Shown piece after piece: positions 1 through 12,460 of a DNA stretch of 64,000 bases (position 1 is its first letter; each line of letters starts with the position of its first letter). This DNA comes from Dimorphilus gyrociliatus (lineage: Eukaryota > Annelida > Polychaeta > Dinophilidae). The translations under genes and the position numbers were made by a program. The stretch lies in contig CAJFCJ010000006.1 in NCBI GenBank assembly GCA_904063045.1, forward strand, positions 372,001 through 436,000. Reading direction: 5' to 3'. The notes under the pieces were generated by a model, which did no database searches, was not told the origin of the DNA, and saw only the letters and a list, made by a program, of their open reading frames with translations.

Positions 1-1378
1 AGATTTTTTCAATCTTGGCAGAGCAAAAATAAAGAAATATAAAAATTGTGCAACATTTTCTTCAAACCCTTTATTATTTAACGGGGCGATCGAAAAGCTT
101 ACATCACTGTCATTTCCGCTCTGATTACCTTTAATAATTTTCCTGATAAATCGAATCTCTTCCTCATATCTTTATCAATTTGACATCGGTAATTGAGAAA
201 GGTATGAAATGACCTTAAGGAAATAAATTATTTCCCTGAGATAAGTAACTTATTTGAATGAAAAATTGCATAATTAACAGTTGTATCCCTTTGAGACAGA
301 AAAATACGACTGATTTATATATGTGTGTGAATGCATCGTGCAGCCGTTACTTTAAAAGGTAACAATAAAAAATATTAAATTAACTGTAATTTCGCACTAA
401 AGTTTTCTATTGAAATAGAGACGTCAATTTCATAAATTATAAGTTGTAAAGACGATAAATCCCATCTTTAATCGAGTGAATCACGCATATAACAGTTGTA
501 GTTTTTTCTTTATCCAGTGCTTTATGTAAAGCCAGTTTAAGGATTCTGATTGGTACGTCTCGAATCGACGTCATCGCCCCTATGTAATATAAGGTCTGAA
601 AGGCTACAGAAAAAATGAAAATTCGAAAGAGGATTGAAAAGTGAACTAACTGTTGGAAAGGAGGTAATTGATCATTGCTTAATTTTTATTCATTTATTCC
701 AATCTATAAAATGGTCTAAAAATAATATAGATAGGCATAATGCTTTTCTCAGAATAAGTTGAAGCACATCTTCATTAATCTTACTATATTTATTGTTGTA
801 ATAATTTATCTCAGTAGATAGAAGGTGCGCTTAATAGCATCTGTGCCTAAGAATCAAACACTCTTATTGGTCGTAAAGCCACAGCCTGTCAAAAAAAAAA
901 TGATTTTGTACAAATTCTGAAGAATACGCTATTTCGTATTTTTCGTGCTTTCTTTCATTTTCTTTTCATTTATTTTCTCGTATATGGAAACACGAGGTTT
1001 GTTATTCTTCTAAGGTTTGGTATAGTGAACCCAAATAGCTCGTTAATGAGTTAGGTAATAAACAGATCGCATAGCACTGCCATTATTTATTAGGAACAAA
1101 ATTATTTCTCTAACCTTTCCTGGTTAACTTTCTTAGTTTTTGTGACTTTTGTAATAAGGTAAATAGTCCAAGTGGAATAATGTTGGAAACTTCGTCTTTA
1201 TTCAAATGGTCACGTAAAAATTCTAGTTTGAAGGAAAGGCGTTAAATCGAAGATTTGTTTAGACTCGCTAGTTTTTTTTTATTTGATTGGTTGACTGACA
1301 AAAGTCATCTCTATGATTGTTGCTTTTAGATTTAATATTTTACATACTTAACATATTTGCCTCTATTTCAGTAAAAAC
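1..1378. other. Upstream region of the first GPCR gene
   Basis: No coding exon was recognised. A likely 5' UTR exon of the next gene lies at about 615-663: a TATA-like element precedes it and a donor (GAG|GTAATT) follows at 664. The matching acceptor is the pyrimidine-rich CTATTTCAG ending at 1371, seven bases before the start codon. The rest is AT-rich sequence without visible structure. Confidence 0.45.
549..593 (+). promoter_or_regulatory. Candidate core promoter: CCAAT, CRE-like and TATA-like elements
   Basis: An inverted CCAAT box (ATTGG, 549-553), a CRE-like CGACGTCA (566-573) and a TATA-like TATAAG (588-593) follow each other in usual promoter order, about 25-70 bases before the proposed 5' UTR exon. 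The elements are read directly; their use as a promoter is inferred. Confidence 0.4.
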
Positions 1379-2665
1379 ATGACGCATAACTCTACAAACG
1401 ATACTAGTACAACGATGGACACTGCACAAATTATAATGTCAATAATACCGATAATATGTTCTTTTGGAATTGGAGGTATAATCTTAACTGTAATAGTTCT
1501 GAGTCGTAAACACATGAGCACAAGTACAAATATATATCTAACGGCTCTTGCTATCTCCGATCTCTTATATTTGCTAACGTATGCATCTACGGAGATTGGT
1601 GTGAGGATTATTGAAGATGTTTACAAAGATATCGCTCAAGCTACCATATACCATAGGTACCTTAGTCATGTTATACAGATCTTTCTGCTTAGTAGTGTCT
1701 GGCTTACAGTCGTTTTGGCAATTGAAAGGTGGATAGCAATTTGTCAGCCGTTTCTAGCCACAAAATTTTGTACCGTCTTCCGCTCTCAGATATTTACCCT
1801 TCTTATATTCGTATTCGCTATTCTCTGTCGTCTAACAAGTTTCTTTGATTATCAAATTGTTACATTTTTTGATAACACGACTAAAACTACAATTACATAT
1901 GGAGAAGTTACGGATTTTTCCAGGAGTTATTTCTATCGAAAAGTATATCCCTGGACTATTGAAGTATTTGTATCGTCATTAATTCCGTTTCTATTGTTAC
2001 TTACGCTAAATGTAAAGCTTATTCTGGAAGTTCGCAAGTCCACTCGATATCTGCAAAAGAACTTGGGAACGTCAAATCATAGAGTTCAAAAAGAAGAGTT
2101 ACAAATAACCATTATGCTTATATCAGTTATTGTCGTCTTCTTTGTATGTCAGGTAAGAATTTTTTTTTCAAGATCTTAAGAGATAGACTCTTTTGGTTAC
2201 CTTAAATAAGACTAGTTTTTCCTTCCCTACCGTAAACTCGTTACATTCCAGATAAAAATCATCTCTTTGTAGTACATTCTAATATAATATTATATCGTTT
2301 ACTTTCATAGCATATTTACTGTTATTAAAAACTCACAGGCTCCTTATTTAATCTACGCCGTCTTAACAACAATAAAAAAAGAAACGACTAGTGCTAGCAA
2401 AAATTTTCGAGCTGTAGCTATTCTCCTCCTGACTCTAAAATCATCTGTCAATTTTGTATTATACTGCTGGTTTAGTGAGAAATTTTGGGCAACGCTCAAA
2501 AAGGTTTTCTTTTTACGCAAATGTCTAAGATATTGCCGAAAGAATGAAGAAGATATGACAACAACAATGCCGAGTGCATATTACAGTATGAGAAGGATGA
2601 GTAGTGGTAACACTAGAGAAACCACCTTTACAGTAGGAATTAATAAAATAAATGAAAAACTATAA
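1379..2665 (+). CDS. Rhodopsin-family (class A) neuropeptide-type GPCR
   Basis: Two coding exons (1379-2152, 2339-2665; phase 0 junction after VCQ) give 366 aa. The protein has a short extracellular N terminus with NxS/T glycosylation sites (NST, NDT) and seven hydrophobic segments. The TM3 end reads AIERWIAIC, an ERW variant of the DRY motif. TM6 runs across the junction (VVFFVCQ|APYLIYAVL), and TM7 has SSVNFVLYC in the NPxxY position. This layout resembles invertebrate FMRFamide/peptide receptors, but the ligand cannot be read from sequence. The C-terminal tail is Ser/Thr- and Arg/Lys-rich. An acceptor site (CTATTTCAG) just before the ATG implies a spliced 5' UTR exon upstream. Confidence 0.88.
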
Positions 2666-3585
2666 ATACAGTGTGGAGTGAAATTTACATTGCCAACTTA
2701 TTTAATTCTCCTCAAGGAAGACAATTTAAAGAACTGAGAGATTTGTTTACCTATTATAGTCAGTTTAGATATTATATTATACAACGTTTAAAACAAGAAC
2801 AACCTCTATAAAACAAAATAAACATACTAATCAATAAAATAACATAGAGCAAGTGAAATGTTCAAGAGTTTTATGTACCATATCTTTATATGTTCGTAAA
2901 TGTATGTAAACATATGTAAATTATATGAAATATTGCAAAAATTATGAATTAATGTATAGAGTTCGCCATTAATTTTATTGTACATAACCTATTCATAGTC
3001 GTCAAACAAGAAGTCATTGTATAGTGGATATATGGTAAAATAAATAAATGATATTTTTGTCCATATTTATCAAGCCATTAATGGATGCGATGATGTGGTA
3101 TTTGAGTATGAACACAAAAACATTACAGTATAGAGATGGTCGTTTTCAAGAAATAAGAAAATCATTTCTTTCTTGTAGCATGTTAATACTAACTACTTTT
3201 TAAGTTTATTTCGGTTTTATTTGGCTGATGTTGCCTTTTCTCACTTTGTCAAAGTTTTTTTTGTCGTCTCGGCTTTCACTGAACTCTTCGTAGTGATTGC
3301 ATGAGAGATTGACGTTTCCGTTATACGTGCATTGCCTAGCCAATTTTTATGTATTAGAAACATTCGAATAGGAAACGCCCGAATGAAAATTAATCAATGT
3401 GGACGATCTTGCAGCCAAAGAATTTTAAACTAATAATCCGATTATCAGATAGATCGTCAATATAGCAAACGGACTAGTCGTATTCCTAACTGTCAATTTG
3501 ACAATCCTATTTCTCCTAGAAAATATACCAAACGCGCAAAATTAACTGAACTTAAAATTTACCATTTTCCAAAGTGTGTGACGGT
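2666..3585. other. Intergenic region
   Basis: Holds the AT-rich 3' UTR of the GPCR gene, with AATAAA-type signals around 2810-2830, and the upstream region of the bHLH gene. A CCAAT element lies near 3338. No ORF or RNA gene was recognised. Confidence 0.4.
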
Positions 3586-4149
3586 ATGTATAGGAGCAGA
3601 ACACCGACGGAGAAAACGCAGATTCCCTACAAAAGGCGCGACAATCTGTTCCAGTTAACGACGCGTCCTCCCAGCAAGATCGCTTCTTTTAATATCACGC
3701 GCGGGCAAAATCGAACAATTAACAGAGCACCTGGTTTTGGCACAACACTTTGCGACATGATGCAGAACGAAGACGTTAGCTTGAAGCCCATTGACGAAAA
3801 GCGTTTACCTAATAAAACTAAGCGTTACAAAGAGAAAAGAACAAGAATCAACCAAAGAGAACGTCAGCGTATGCATGATCTGAATGCCGCATTAGAGGGT
3901 CTGCGTCAAGTAATGCCCTACTCACAGTCAACTTCTCTAAGGAAACTTTCAAAGATCGCAACTTTACTGCTTGCAAGAAATTACATTGTTTTACTACAGC
4001 AAACTATGGAAGAACTCCGGGCTATGGTAAACGACGTTTACACATCGAAAACGCTTTCTCAAAACAGACTTCATTATTATTCAACGATGTCTCAACAAAT
4101 TCCTTATCAAGGAAGTACATTGTACAATTTTCATGGATTAAATTCTTAG
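3586..4149 (+). CDS. OLIG: OLIG-family bHLH transcription factor
   Basis: Single-exon gene of 187 aa. The bHLH domain spans about residues 84-148: a basic region ([16 protein letters not shown]), a short loop after VMPYSQSTS, and helix 2 with the OLIG-type string [16 protein letters not shown]. It ends in [12 protein letters not shown], matching OLIG2/3 rather than Beta3 (bHLHe22) in the PYxxxxSLRKLSK loop. The flanks are short and low in complexity. OLIG proteins are nuclear E-box repressors in neural and glial specification in vertebrates; an annelid or other invertebrate role is inferred. The open frame extends to a GTG at 3574, but the first ATG is at 3586. It is convergent with the ILVBL gene, whose stop lies 82 bases away. 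Confidence 0.93.
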   Translation: MYRSRTPTEKTQIPYKRRDNLFQLTTRPPSKIASFNITRGQNRTINRAPGFGTTLCDMMQNEDVSLKPIDEKRLPNKTKRYKEKRTRINQRERQRMHDLNAALEGLRQVMPYSQSTSLRKLSKIATLLLARNYIVLLQQTMEELRAMVNDVYTSKTLSQNRLHYYSTMSQQIPYQGSTLYNFHGLNS

Positions 4150-4231
4150 ATATTTTTATTGATATGTGTTGTAATATTTTATTGCATCTTTAGATATTTA
4201 CTTAAAAATAACAAAAATCATTCGAGGTCTT

Positions 4232-6392
4232 TTAAACAGAAATACTTCCTTCTCTAAAATTTGTCTTACCAATTAAGACATTCAAAAGGGAACTTTTTCC
4301 ATTTTTAGAGTTCTCTTGTACTTCTTTGATAATCTCCTCTAATTTATCTACATTTGTGCGATCAATTTTGTAACCTTTACCACCATAACCATCCGCAACT
4401 CTCTCATAAGCAGAATATTCTAAATCGCAAGCTACACTTGACTTGAACATAGGTACTTGTTCTCTGGCGATTTGAGACCAACAAGCGTCATTTCCGACTA
4501 AACAAATAACTGGCGTCTTAAATCTTGTATAAGTGTCCATTTCAGCAACACTATAGCCTAAAGAACCATCTCCATAAATAATCCAAACCTCAGCATCGGG
4601 TCTAACTAATTTGGCTCCTAAGGCAAAGCCTCCACCAACACCTAACGTTCCAAATGCACCTGGATCCAACCAAGTTAAGGGAGCTCTAGGTCTAACTATA
4701 TACGCTGCCGTTCCGACAAAATCGCCGCCATCTGCTACTAGAATAGCGTTATCTGGTAAGAGATTTTCGATACGATGAAGAACATTGATTGGATTTAAGT
4801 GTTTCTGTGTTTCTTCCATCCCTTTCTTTTCATTAGCGGTTTCCTTTTCCGTATCTCTAGCCTTCAACGTACTTGCCCAACTCTCATCTGCACGGTAACC
4901 GGATAATCGTCTTTGTAAGCCTACCATAAAAGTTCCAACGTCAGAAACCGCTCCTATAGTCGGTTTCCAAAACATATCTGTATTCTTAAATAGCTGCTCT
5001 TTTGAGCGATTTATGGCAATAATTTTACTCTTTCTTTTCAAAACTCTACCATAACTTAGACGGAAGTCTGCAACAGCCCCCGCCATAATAACAACATCAG
5101 CCTCGGCCAATGCATCTCTACGTCGTTGACGAATATGTATCGGATTGTTACGACCTAATAGGCCTCTTGTCATACCTCCTAAGAAACAAGGAATTCCCAT
5201 AGCCTATCGCAAAGATAACAGCTAGACAAAATTCTTATCTTGTAATTAAGTACTTACTTCTAAAGAACGTCTGAGGTCATCGGCAGGTACAGGAGGCAAC
5301 GTCGCTTGACTACCTAGTAGAATAACAGGTTTTTTACTATTCCTGACAATTTCAGCAGCTTTCTCTATAAGCTGGCTATCTGCCTTGGGTTGGTAAACAG
5401 GTAACGGAGATACATCTCTTTTCTCCCAAGCTCCACTGAAGATGTTTCTCATATACACATCCAAGTACCAAGCAGCAATTTTTTGAAATAAACCTTTTGC
5501 GCTCCCACCATCTTTAGCTCCAATTTCTCTCTTGACTAATTCACATGGGTAGAGGGTATCAATAGGAAATTCAACAAAAACCGGTCCTGGAACTCCCGAT
5601 TGGGCTTCCTGTAATGCTTTTTTAAGTGTTGGAATAATTTCCCTGCAGCTTCGAATAGTTGCAGTGTATTTGCATAAAGGTTTGAATAGAACCATTTGAT
5701 CGATATCCTGTAAGGCTCCCCTCCCTTTCAAAATTCCAGCTGCCGCTCCACCAATAAGTAAAATAGGAGACTCAGCCATTTGAGCATTCTTTATAGCAGT
5801 GACAGTATTTGTTAGACCAGGGCCGGCAGTCACAGCAGCTACGCCAACTGTTCCTGATAGTCGAGCAACAGCGTCAGCGGCAAATACGGATGATGCCTCA
5901 TGACGAACGTCTACAATCTTTATTCCTTTCTTCTCTGATGCAACAAGTATAGGCGAGATGTGCCCACCAACTAAAGTAAATATGAATTTCACACCATGTG
6001 ACTAAAGGAAATACAAAAACAGAAATTAGTTGCATATGTCCTACTTCTTATCTAGACAGAAATATGCATTTAAGGTTCATTTACTAGAACCCAACAGAAA
6101 CAATTAGACAATATTTTTTTAAGATGCTGTACTAAAAGTTAAATTACTTTAAGAACTTCAGCAACTAGTTCACCACCATGTCTTGGAGATTTGATGTCAA
6201 CCTGTTGTATAGAATTTATTAGTTTGAATAAATTTTCAAATTCAAAAAAATAATTTGAAACTTTACTTTATGAGTTAATACATAGAAAAATCCTATCCTG
6301 TTTAGAAAATAAGTGAGACCAATCACAATTGCCGTTATAAGTGTTGGAATGCTATATTTTAATAAAACTGCGCAAATGCACGCTTCCTCCAT
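4232..6392 (-). CDS. ILVBL: ILVBL / 2-hydroxyacyl-CoA lyase 2, ThDP-dependent
   Basis: Four exons (6392-6267, 6201-6148, 6001-5258, 5203-4232), all joined in phase 0, encode 631 aa, almost exactly the usual family length (about 632). Exon 1 gives an N-terminal membrane anchor followed by RIGFFYVLTHK, a family signature. Exon 3 carries the ThDP-binding Pyr half, with the catalytic Glu in DVRHEASSVFAADAVARLSG. Exon 4 carries the central domain (FLGGMTRGLLGRN) and the PP domain with the GDGSLGYS motif and downstream Asn that bind Mg-ThDP. It ends in FREGSISV like the vertebrate protein. Family members sit on the ER and cleave 2-hydroxyacyl-CoAs in fatty-acid alpha-oxidation. HACL1 is less likely because of the N-terminal anchor and the C terminus. 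Confidence 0.95.
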
Positions 6393-6643
6393 GATGCTCA
6401 ATGAACCTAAGTGGAATGACTAAAGTTCCAATGTAACTTAAAAATAGTTCAACTTTGAGTGGGTTCAAAAAGCAAAGGCCAGAGCGGAAAAGGAAATTGC
6501 CAATTAGTAAAATATATTTCAATACCAGTTATTTATAAAAGCGAAAAATTCGAATGTTTGTATTTTTCTGAGTAGCACACTCTAAGAGAAATTGAACGTT
6601 ACATAAAGCACAATAGAAAGAGTTTCTTGTTAATAAATTGATC
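6393..6643. other. Short spacer between ILVBL start and cathepsin D end
   Basis: Only about 250 bases separate the ILVBL start codon from the cathepsin D poly(A) signal, on the same strand. It must hold the ILVBL promoter and 5' UTR. Nothing else was recognised. Confidence 0.35.
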
Positions 6644-6644
6644 T

Positions 6645-8461
<1,817 letters not shown>

Positions 8462-9541
8462 TCTTCTATTCTCTTTCTGTATTTTTTGTTTACAAATAAT
8501 CAAACAAATTTATGCAAAAAAGTACTCATTTACCTGTAAATGTAAATGGATAAAAACTAACTTCTATTCCACAATATGCGAATCTACAAAACCTAAAACT
8601 CTGAAGTCTTAATTAACAAGAATCTAAGAGATATAGCATTTATTTCTTACTGTTTTTCAGTTCTATGCAGAGTTGGGGCTGGAGAACTAATGACTAATAC
8701 TCACAGAAAAAATAGTAACAACACTTTTCGACAGATGGCAGCATTATGCGAGGTATAACTAATTGCTAAACGTAAGCGACACAAAATCTTTTTATTGTAC
8801 TATTACTCATATCATAGAGGGTCGTAAGTTTATAATGAAATCACCATTCTAAATTATTATATGCTATTTTTAGGCTGATTATTGCCAAGGACCTATGAGT
8901 CACTTAGATTTTGCAAGAAACTAGTGCGAATTTTACAAAATAATCATTTTATCTTATCAGTTGAATATAAAGAGAATAAAAAAGACTATACAACTAAAAT
9001 TGCAAATATAAGGAATTTTTGATCTTTATTAATATTTTGTCAAAGTGACATTTTTAGGTCTGAAGACTAGATAATAAGATACTAATTAGTCAGCTTGCTT
9101 CCTGGTGTTCTTAATAATTTTTTTAAAAGACCTTGTCATATCATTAAGGAACTAAACGAAAAATATGAAGATTCATTTAAAATTATTCCAGTTTACTAAG
9201 AAAAAAATTCGTCCTATAAATTTACTAGTAAATGTGACTATGAGTCAGTAGTTGAATAAACATTAGGCAAAATAATAAGCGTAAAAGTTATTTAATAAGT
9301 ACAAAAGAGTATAATTATAGAGCAAATTTTTCCAAAAGCGGATTTAATTAAAAACTAACTAAATATAATGAATATTAATTTAATAATGAGTATGTAGTTT
9401 CAATGTTATATATTATTTTGAAAGTTATGTCTTCTGAAGTTTTTATTGGAAAAGAACATATTGATCTCGGTTGAGATCTCTCAGACAATATTCAACAGAA
9501 AAGCGTGAGTCATTAGCATAGCTCTTATGAACATCAATCAA
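8462..9541. other. Intergenic region, AT-rich
   Basis: Lies between the cathepsin D start and the MFSD3 stop. A GATGGCAGC element (8734-8742) may belong to the cathepsin D promoter. No gene, repeat family or RNA gene was recognised. Confidence 0.4.
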
Positions 9542-10956
9542 TTATAGAGACAATATAAAATTCAAAGTTAACAGCGTATAAAAGTAAAATGCTGTTCGAT
9601 AACTAAAACTATCAACTAAAATACCGGAAATTGAGCTTAACAGCAATTTTGATGCAACTTCAATTGTAGCCAAAAATGCATAATGGTTAGCCACATTTTT
9701 TGCCCTTTTGGATGACTGCATCATTAACGTAAAAGTAAAAGTAGTGATAAGTCCTCCTATAAGGTTCAGACAGTGAAGGATAATAAGGAGAAACACTGGA
9801 AATAACATTATTTTAAGATTAAATTCAATCTAGAATACAAAAGATACCGTTTGGCTTTAAACCTGCAGTATACGATAATGATATTATTAAGGAGGCCACA
9901 GTCCTTGTAAAACATAGCAATTTTAAAGTTCTTTTTATATTTTGCCGGTAAGCTAAATAACCACCTAAATGTATTTAAAAGTTAAACATTAAACTATTGT
10001 TCTAGTCGAGAACAAAATCAAACTTACCCAAAAGAGAACCTAATAAAGAGAAAAAAATTCCTAGATTCGAAATATAAATTGTTAAGTACTCTTTGGAGAC
10101 GCCAGAATCTAAAAGAACCATAGGGACTAAATATAAAATTCCATTTTCTCCAACTTTATATAAAGATATGAATATCATTAGCCTTATCGATCCTTCCATC
10201 TTGAAGACATCAGTGAACTTTTGTTTAATAGTTATTGTAGTACTTTTAATAAAAAGCATAACATTCATATTTGGGCAAATGTTTTGTCTTTTCTTGCTTT
10301 TTGTCATTTTACAAGTTCTCCTTTCAATAAACATACAGACTACACCAAAGCACAAAAGATTAGTTACGGAAATTAATCCAAAACAAAATGATAGTGTTGC
10401 TCCGGTTAGGGATGATCCCATAATCATTCCAATTTTATAGCAAACCACCTGGGAATAAAGGCTAAAAGTAAATTATACGTAGCCCTTAGTTTTAGATTTT
10501 ACTCTACCTGAATACTGTTTATATATGGAAGATACTGGGTGTCAGTGTAGGATATTGCCAAACCGTCCACGGCTATATCACTATTTGCAATACACAAATT
10601 TAAAAGGAATAGAAGAGAGCATGTAAACAATAGGTTTTCAAGACTTCCAAATAAGTGAAGTATGAAGGATAATATCACTGACAATCCTATTGTCAACCGT
10701 AGACTAATTTCGCACCTATCATCAACTTAAAATTTTTTTTTAAAGAATTTATAACATCGAAATTTTCATATTTTCCTTTACCTAAAGGGGCAGTAACTAC
10801 TTTAAGAATCCAAGGTATAAGAAGCAAACGGAAAGTAGTTATTCTTGTTAATGATACTCCATTTTCTCTTAACAAAATTGGAAGACACGTTACTTGGAAT
10901 CCATGTGGGATTCCTTGTACTACATATAAAATGATAAAAATCCAAAATTTGTTCAT
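9542..10956 (-). CDS. MFSD3: MFSD3-like major facilitator transporter
   Basis: Five exons (10956-10782, 10725-10508, 10448-10028, 9964-9863, 9795-9542), with introns of 56-67 bp and consistent phases, encode 389 aa. The N terminus (LYVVQGIPHGFQ, LPILLRENGVSLT) and the junction-spanning APLVDDR match the MFSD3 first transmembrane segments and loop. Later segments include NSIQVVCYKIG, IFISLYKVGENG and the C-terminal LIGGLITTFTFTLMM and HYAFLATIEVASKLLL. These place it with MFSD3 rather than the related acetyl-CoA transporter SLC33A1. The substrate of MFSD3 is not well established. It is head-to-head with RAD1 (286 bp between start codons). Confidence 0.88.
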
Positions 10957-11242
10957 TATTTGCTGTGAAAAATTTGCTTAAATGATTTATTTTTCATAAA
11001 TCATTGTTTATTAGATAGAATAATGATAGTTCTATTTGTTATTAACTTGCAAAATAGCAAGACTTTAGCAAATATCCTTGGTATAGGAAGCCTATTGATA
11101 TAAAAATGTTCGAGACACCGCGTTTTGTTTGAATTGATTTAGTTCGAACCACTTTCGACTAGAAAAGTATGTTTAATAGTTTGTAGGACTTTTTTCTAAT
11201 TTGAAGAGTTTACATTCGGCTCATGAATAAATATATGATATT

Positions 11243-12120
11243 ATGGGGTCACAATATAATTCAGAAAATAATCAGGATGTTTTAAACGCCACTCTTCATA
11301 ATGTTAGAAATTTAATAAATTTGCTAAAATCAATAAAGTTTACTGACTCTACCGTTCTTTTTGCAACTGATCAAGGCTTCAAATTTACTGTTGAAGATGG
11401 AAAATGTATGCAAGCGAATGCTTTCCTACAGAAAGATCTTTTCGACTTTTATAACATTACAGAAGAGTTTATTGTCAAACTACCTCTGAAAGTTCTCCTC
11501 CATTGCCTGTTAATATTTGGTGGAACAAGCTCGACTGTCATCAAATTTGTTTATGAAAAAGATGGTTTCCCATTGCATATAGTACTAGAGGAACCTGGCA
11601 TATCTACTGAGTGCTCCATAAGAACGTTTGAACCAGATGATCTGTTGGATTTTCGGTTCAATGGACAGGATGTTATCAATAAGGTAATCATGCAGAGTTC
11701 AAAACTTAAAGAAGTTTTCTTGGAATTGGACGCAACAAGTGAGAGTATAGACATTACAATGTCTCCAGATGAACCTTACTTACGATTTGCTACCATTGGT
11801 AAGCATTCCATTCATATCGCTACATATTTCTGTTGTCTTTATTTAACTAATGAAGTTATTTTTTATTAGGTATAGCTGCCAGCACTGATGTATCTGTTCC
11901 CAAAAATGCATCTGCCGTTGAAGTCTTTCAATGCACTGAAGTTCAGACTTTTTCTTATAAGTTATCTTTTTTCAAAAGATCTGTTAAAGCTTTAGCTCTG
12001 GCAAATAGAGTATCAATCCGAATTGATAACAGAGGATTTTTGTCAATGCAGTACCTTTTAAAAACAGACGATGATAAGACTTCTTTTGTCGAATTTTATT
12101 GTGCTCCTAACGAAGACTAA
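11243..12120 (+). CDS. RAD1: RAD1 checkpoint clamp subunit (9-1-1 complex)
   Basis: Two exons (11243-11798, 11870-12120; phase 1 junction) encode 268 aa, close to the vertebrate 282. The sequence follows the PCNA-like fold, with the conserved C-terminal string SIRIDNRGFLSMQYLL and the ending FVEFYCAPNE. RAD1 forms the RAD9-RAD1-HUS1 clamp loaded at damaged DNA to activate ATR. The only intron is 71 bp. It shares a compact divergent promoter with MFSD3. Confidence 0.95.
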
Positions 12121-12460
12121 TGTGTTTTCAATCAACTTGTTTTCTGCTAAGTTCCAGTCTAATCTAAGTTTATCATTATTTTTTATAAACGTGCTGTAAA
12201 TAGATGGCTTAACACAAGTATATTTTATAGTTATCTAAATGTGTTATAACAAAAGTCTTAGGCCTAAGGAAACTAGTGGTTTTTACCATGACTCATTATT
12301 GAATTACGGCCCATTTTTTAAACCAATCAGTACCTTGCTTTTATTTATGTTATTCTTGTAATGCTGAAGCTGATTGGTTGAACTCAACCGAAACGAAAAT
12401 CGTCTCTATATCCGCACAAGCTGCAAAACTACGAGAAATTTCTGCCTAAATTTTTCAAAA
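12121..12460 (+). promoter_or_regulatory. Candidate upstream promoter of the MITF/TFEB gene (exon 1A)
   Basis: Between the RAD1 stop and the exon 1A start codon lie a CCAAT box (12323-12327) and an inverted one (ATTGG, 12373-12377), about 85-140 bases before the ATG. The elements are read directly; promoter use is inferred. Confidence 0.4.

Noticed and set aside
4232-6392. First read as HACL1 (2-hydroxyacyl-CoA lyase 1).
   Set aside because: The N-terminal membrane anchor, FLGGMTRGLLGRN and the GSISV ending fit ILVBL (HACL2), and the total length matches it.
10093-10440. 115-residue plus-strand open frame.
   Set aside because: It is antisense to MFSD3 exon 3.
9542-10956. Acetyl-CoA transporter SLC33A1.
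   Set aside because: The N-terminal LYVVQGIPHGFQ and the C-terminal HYAFLATIEVASKLL match MFSD3 better.
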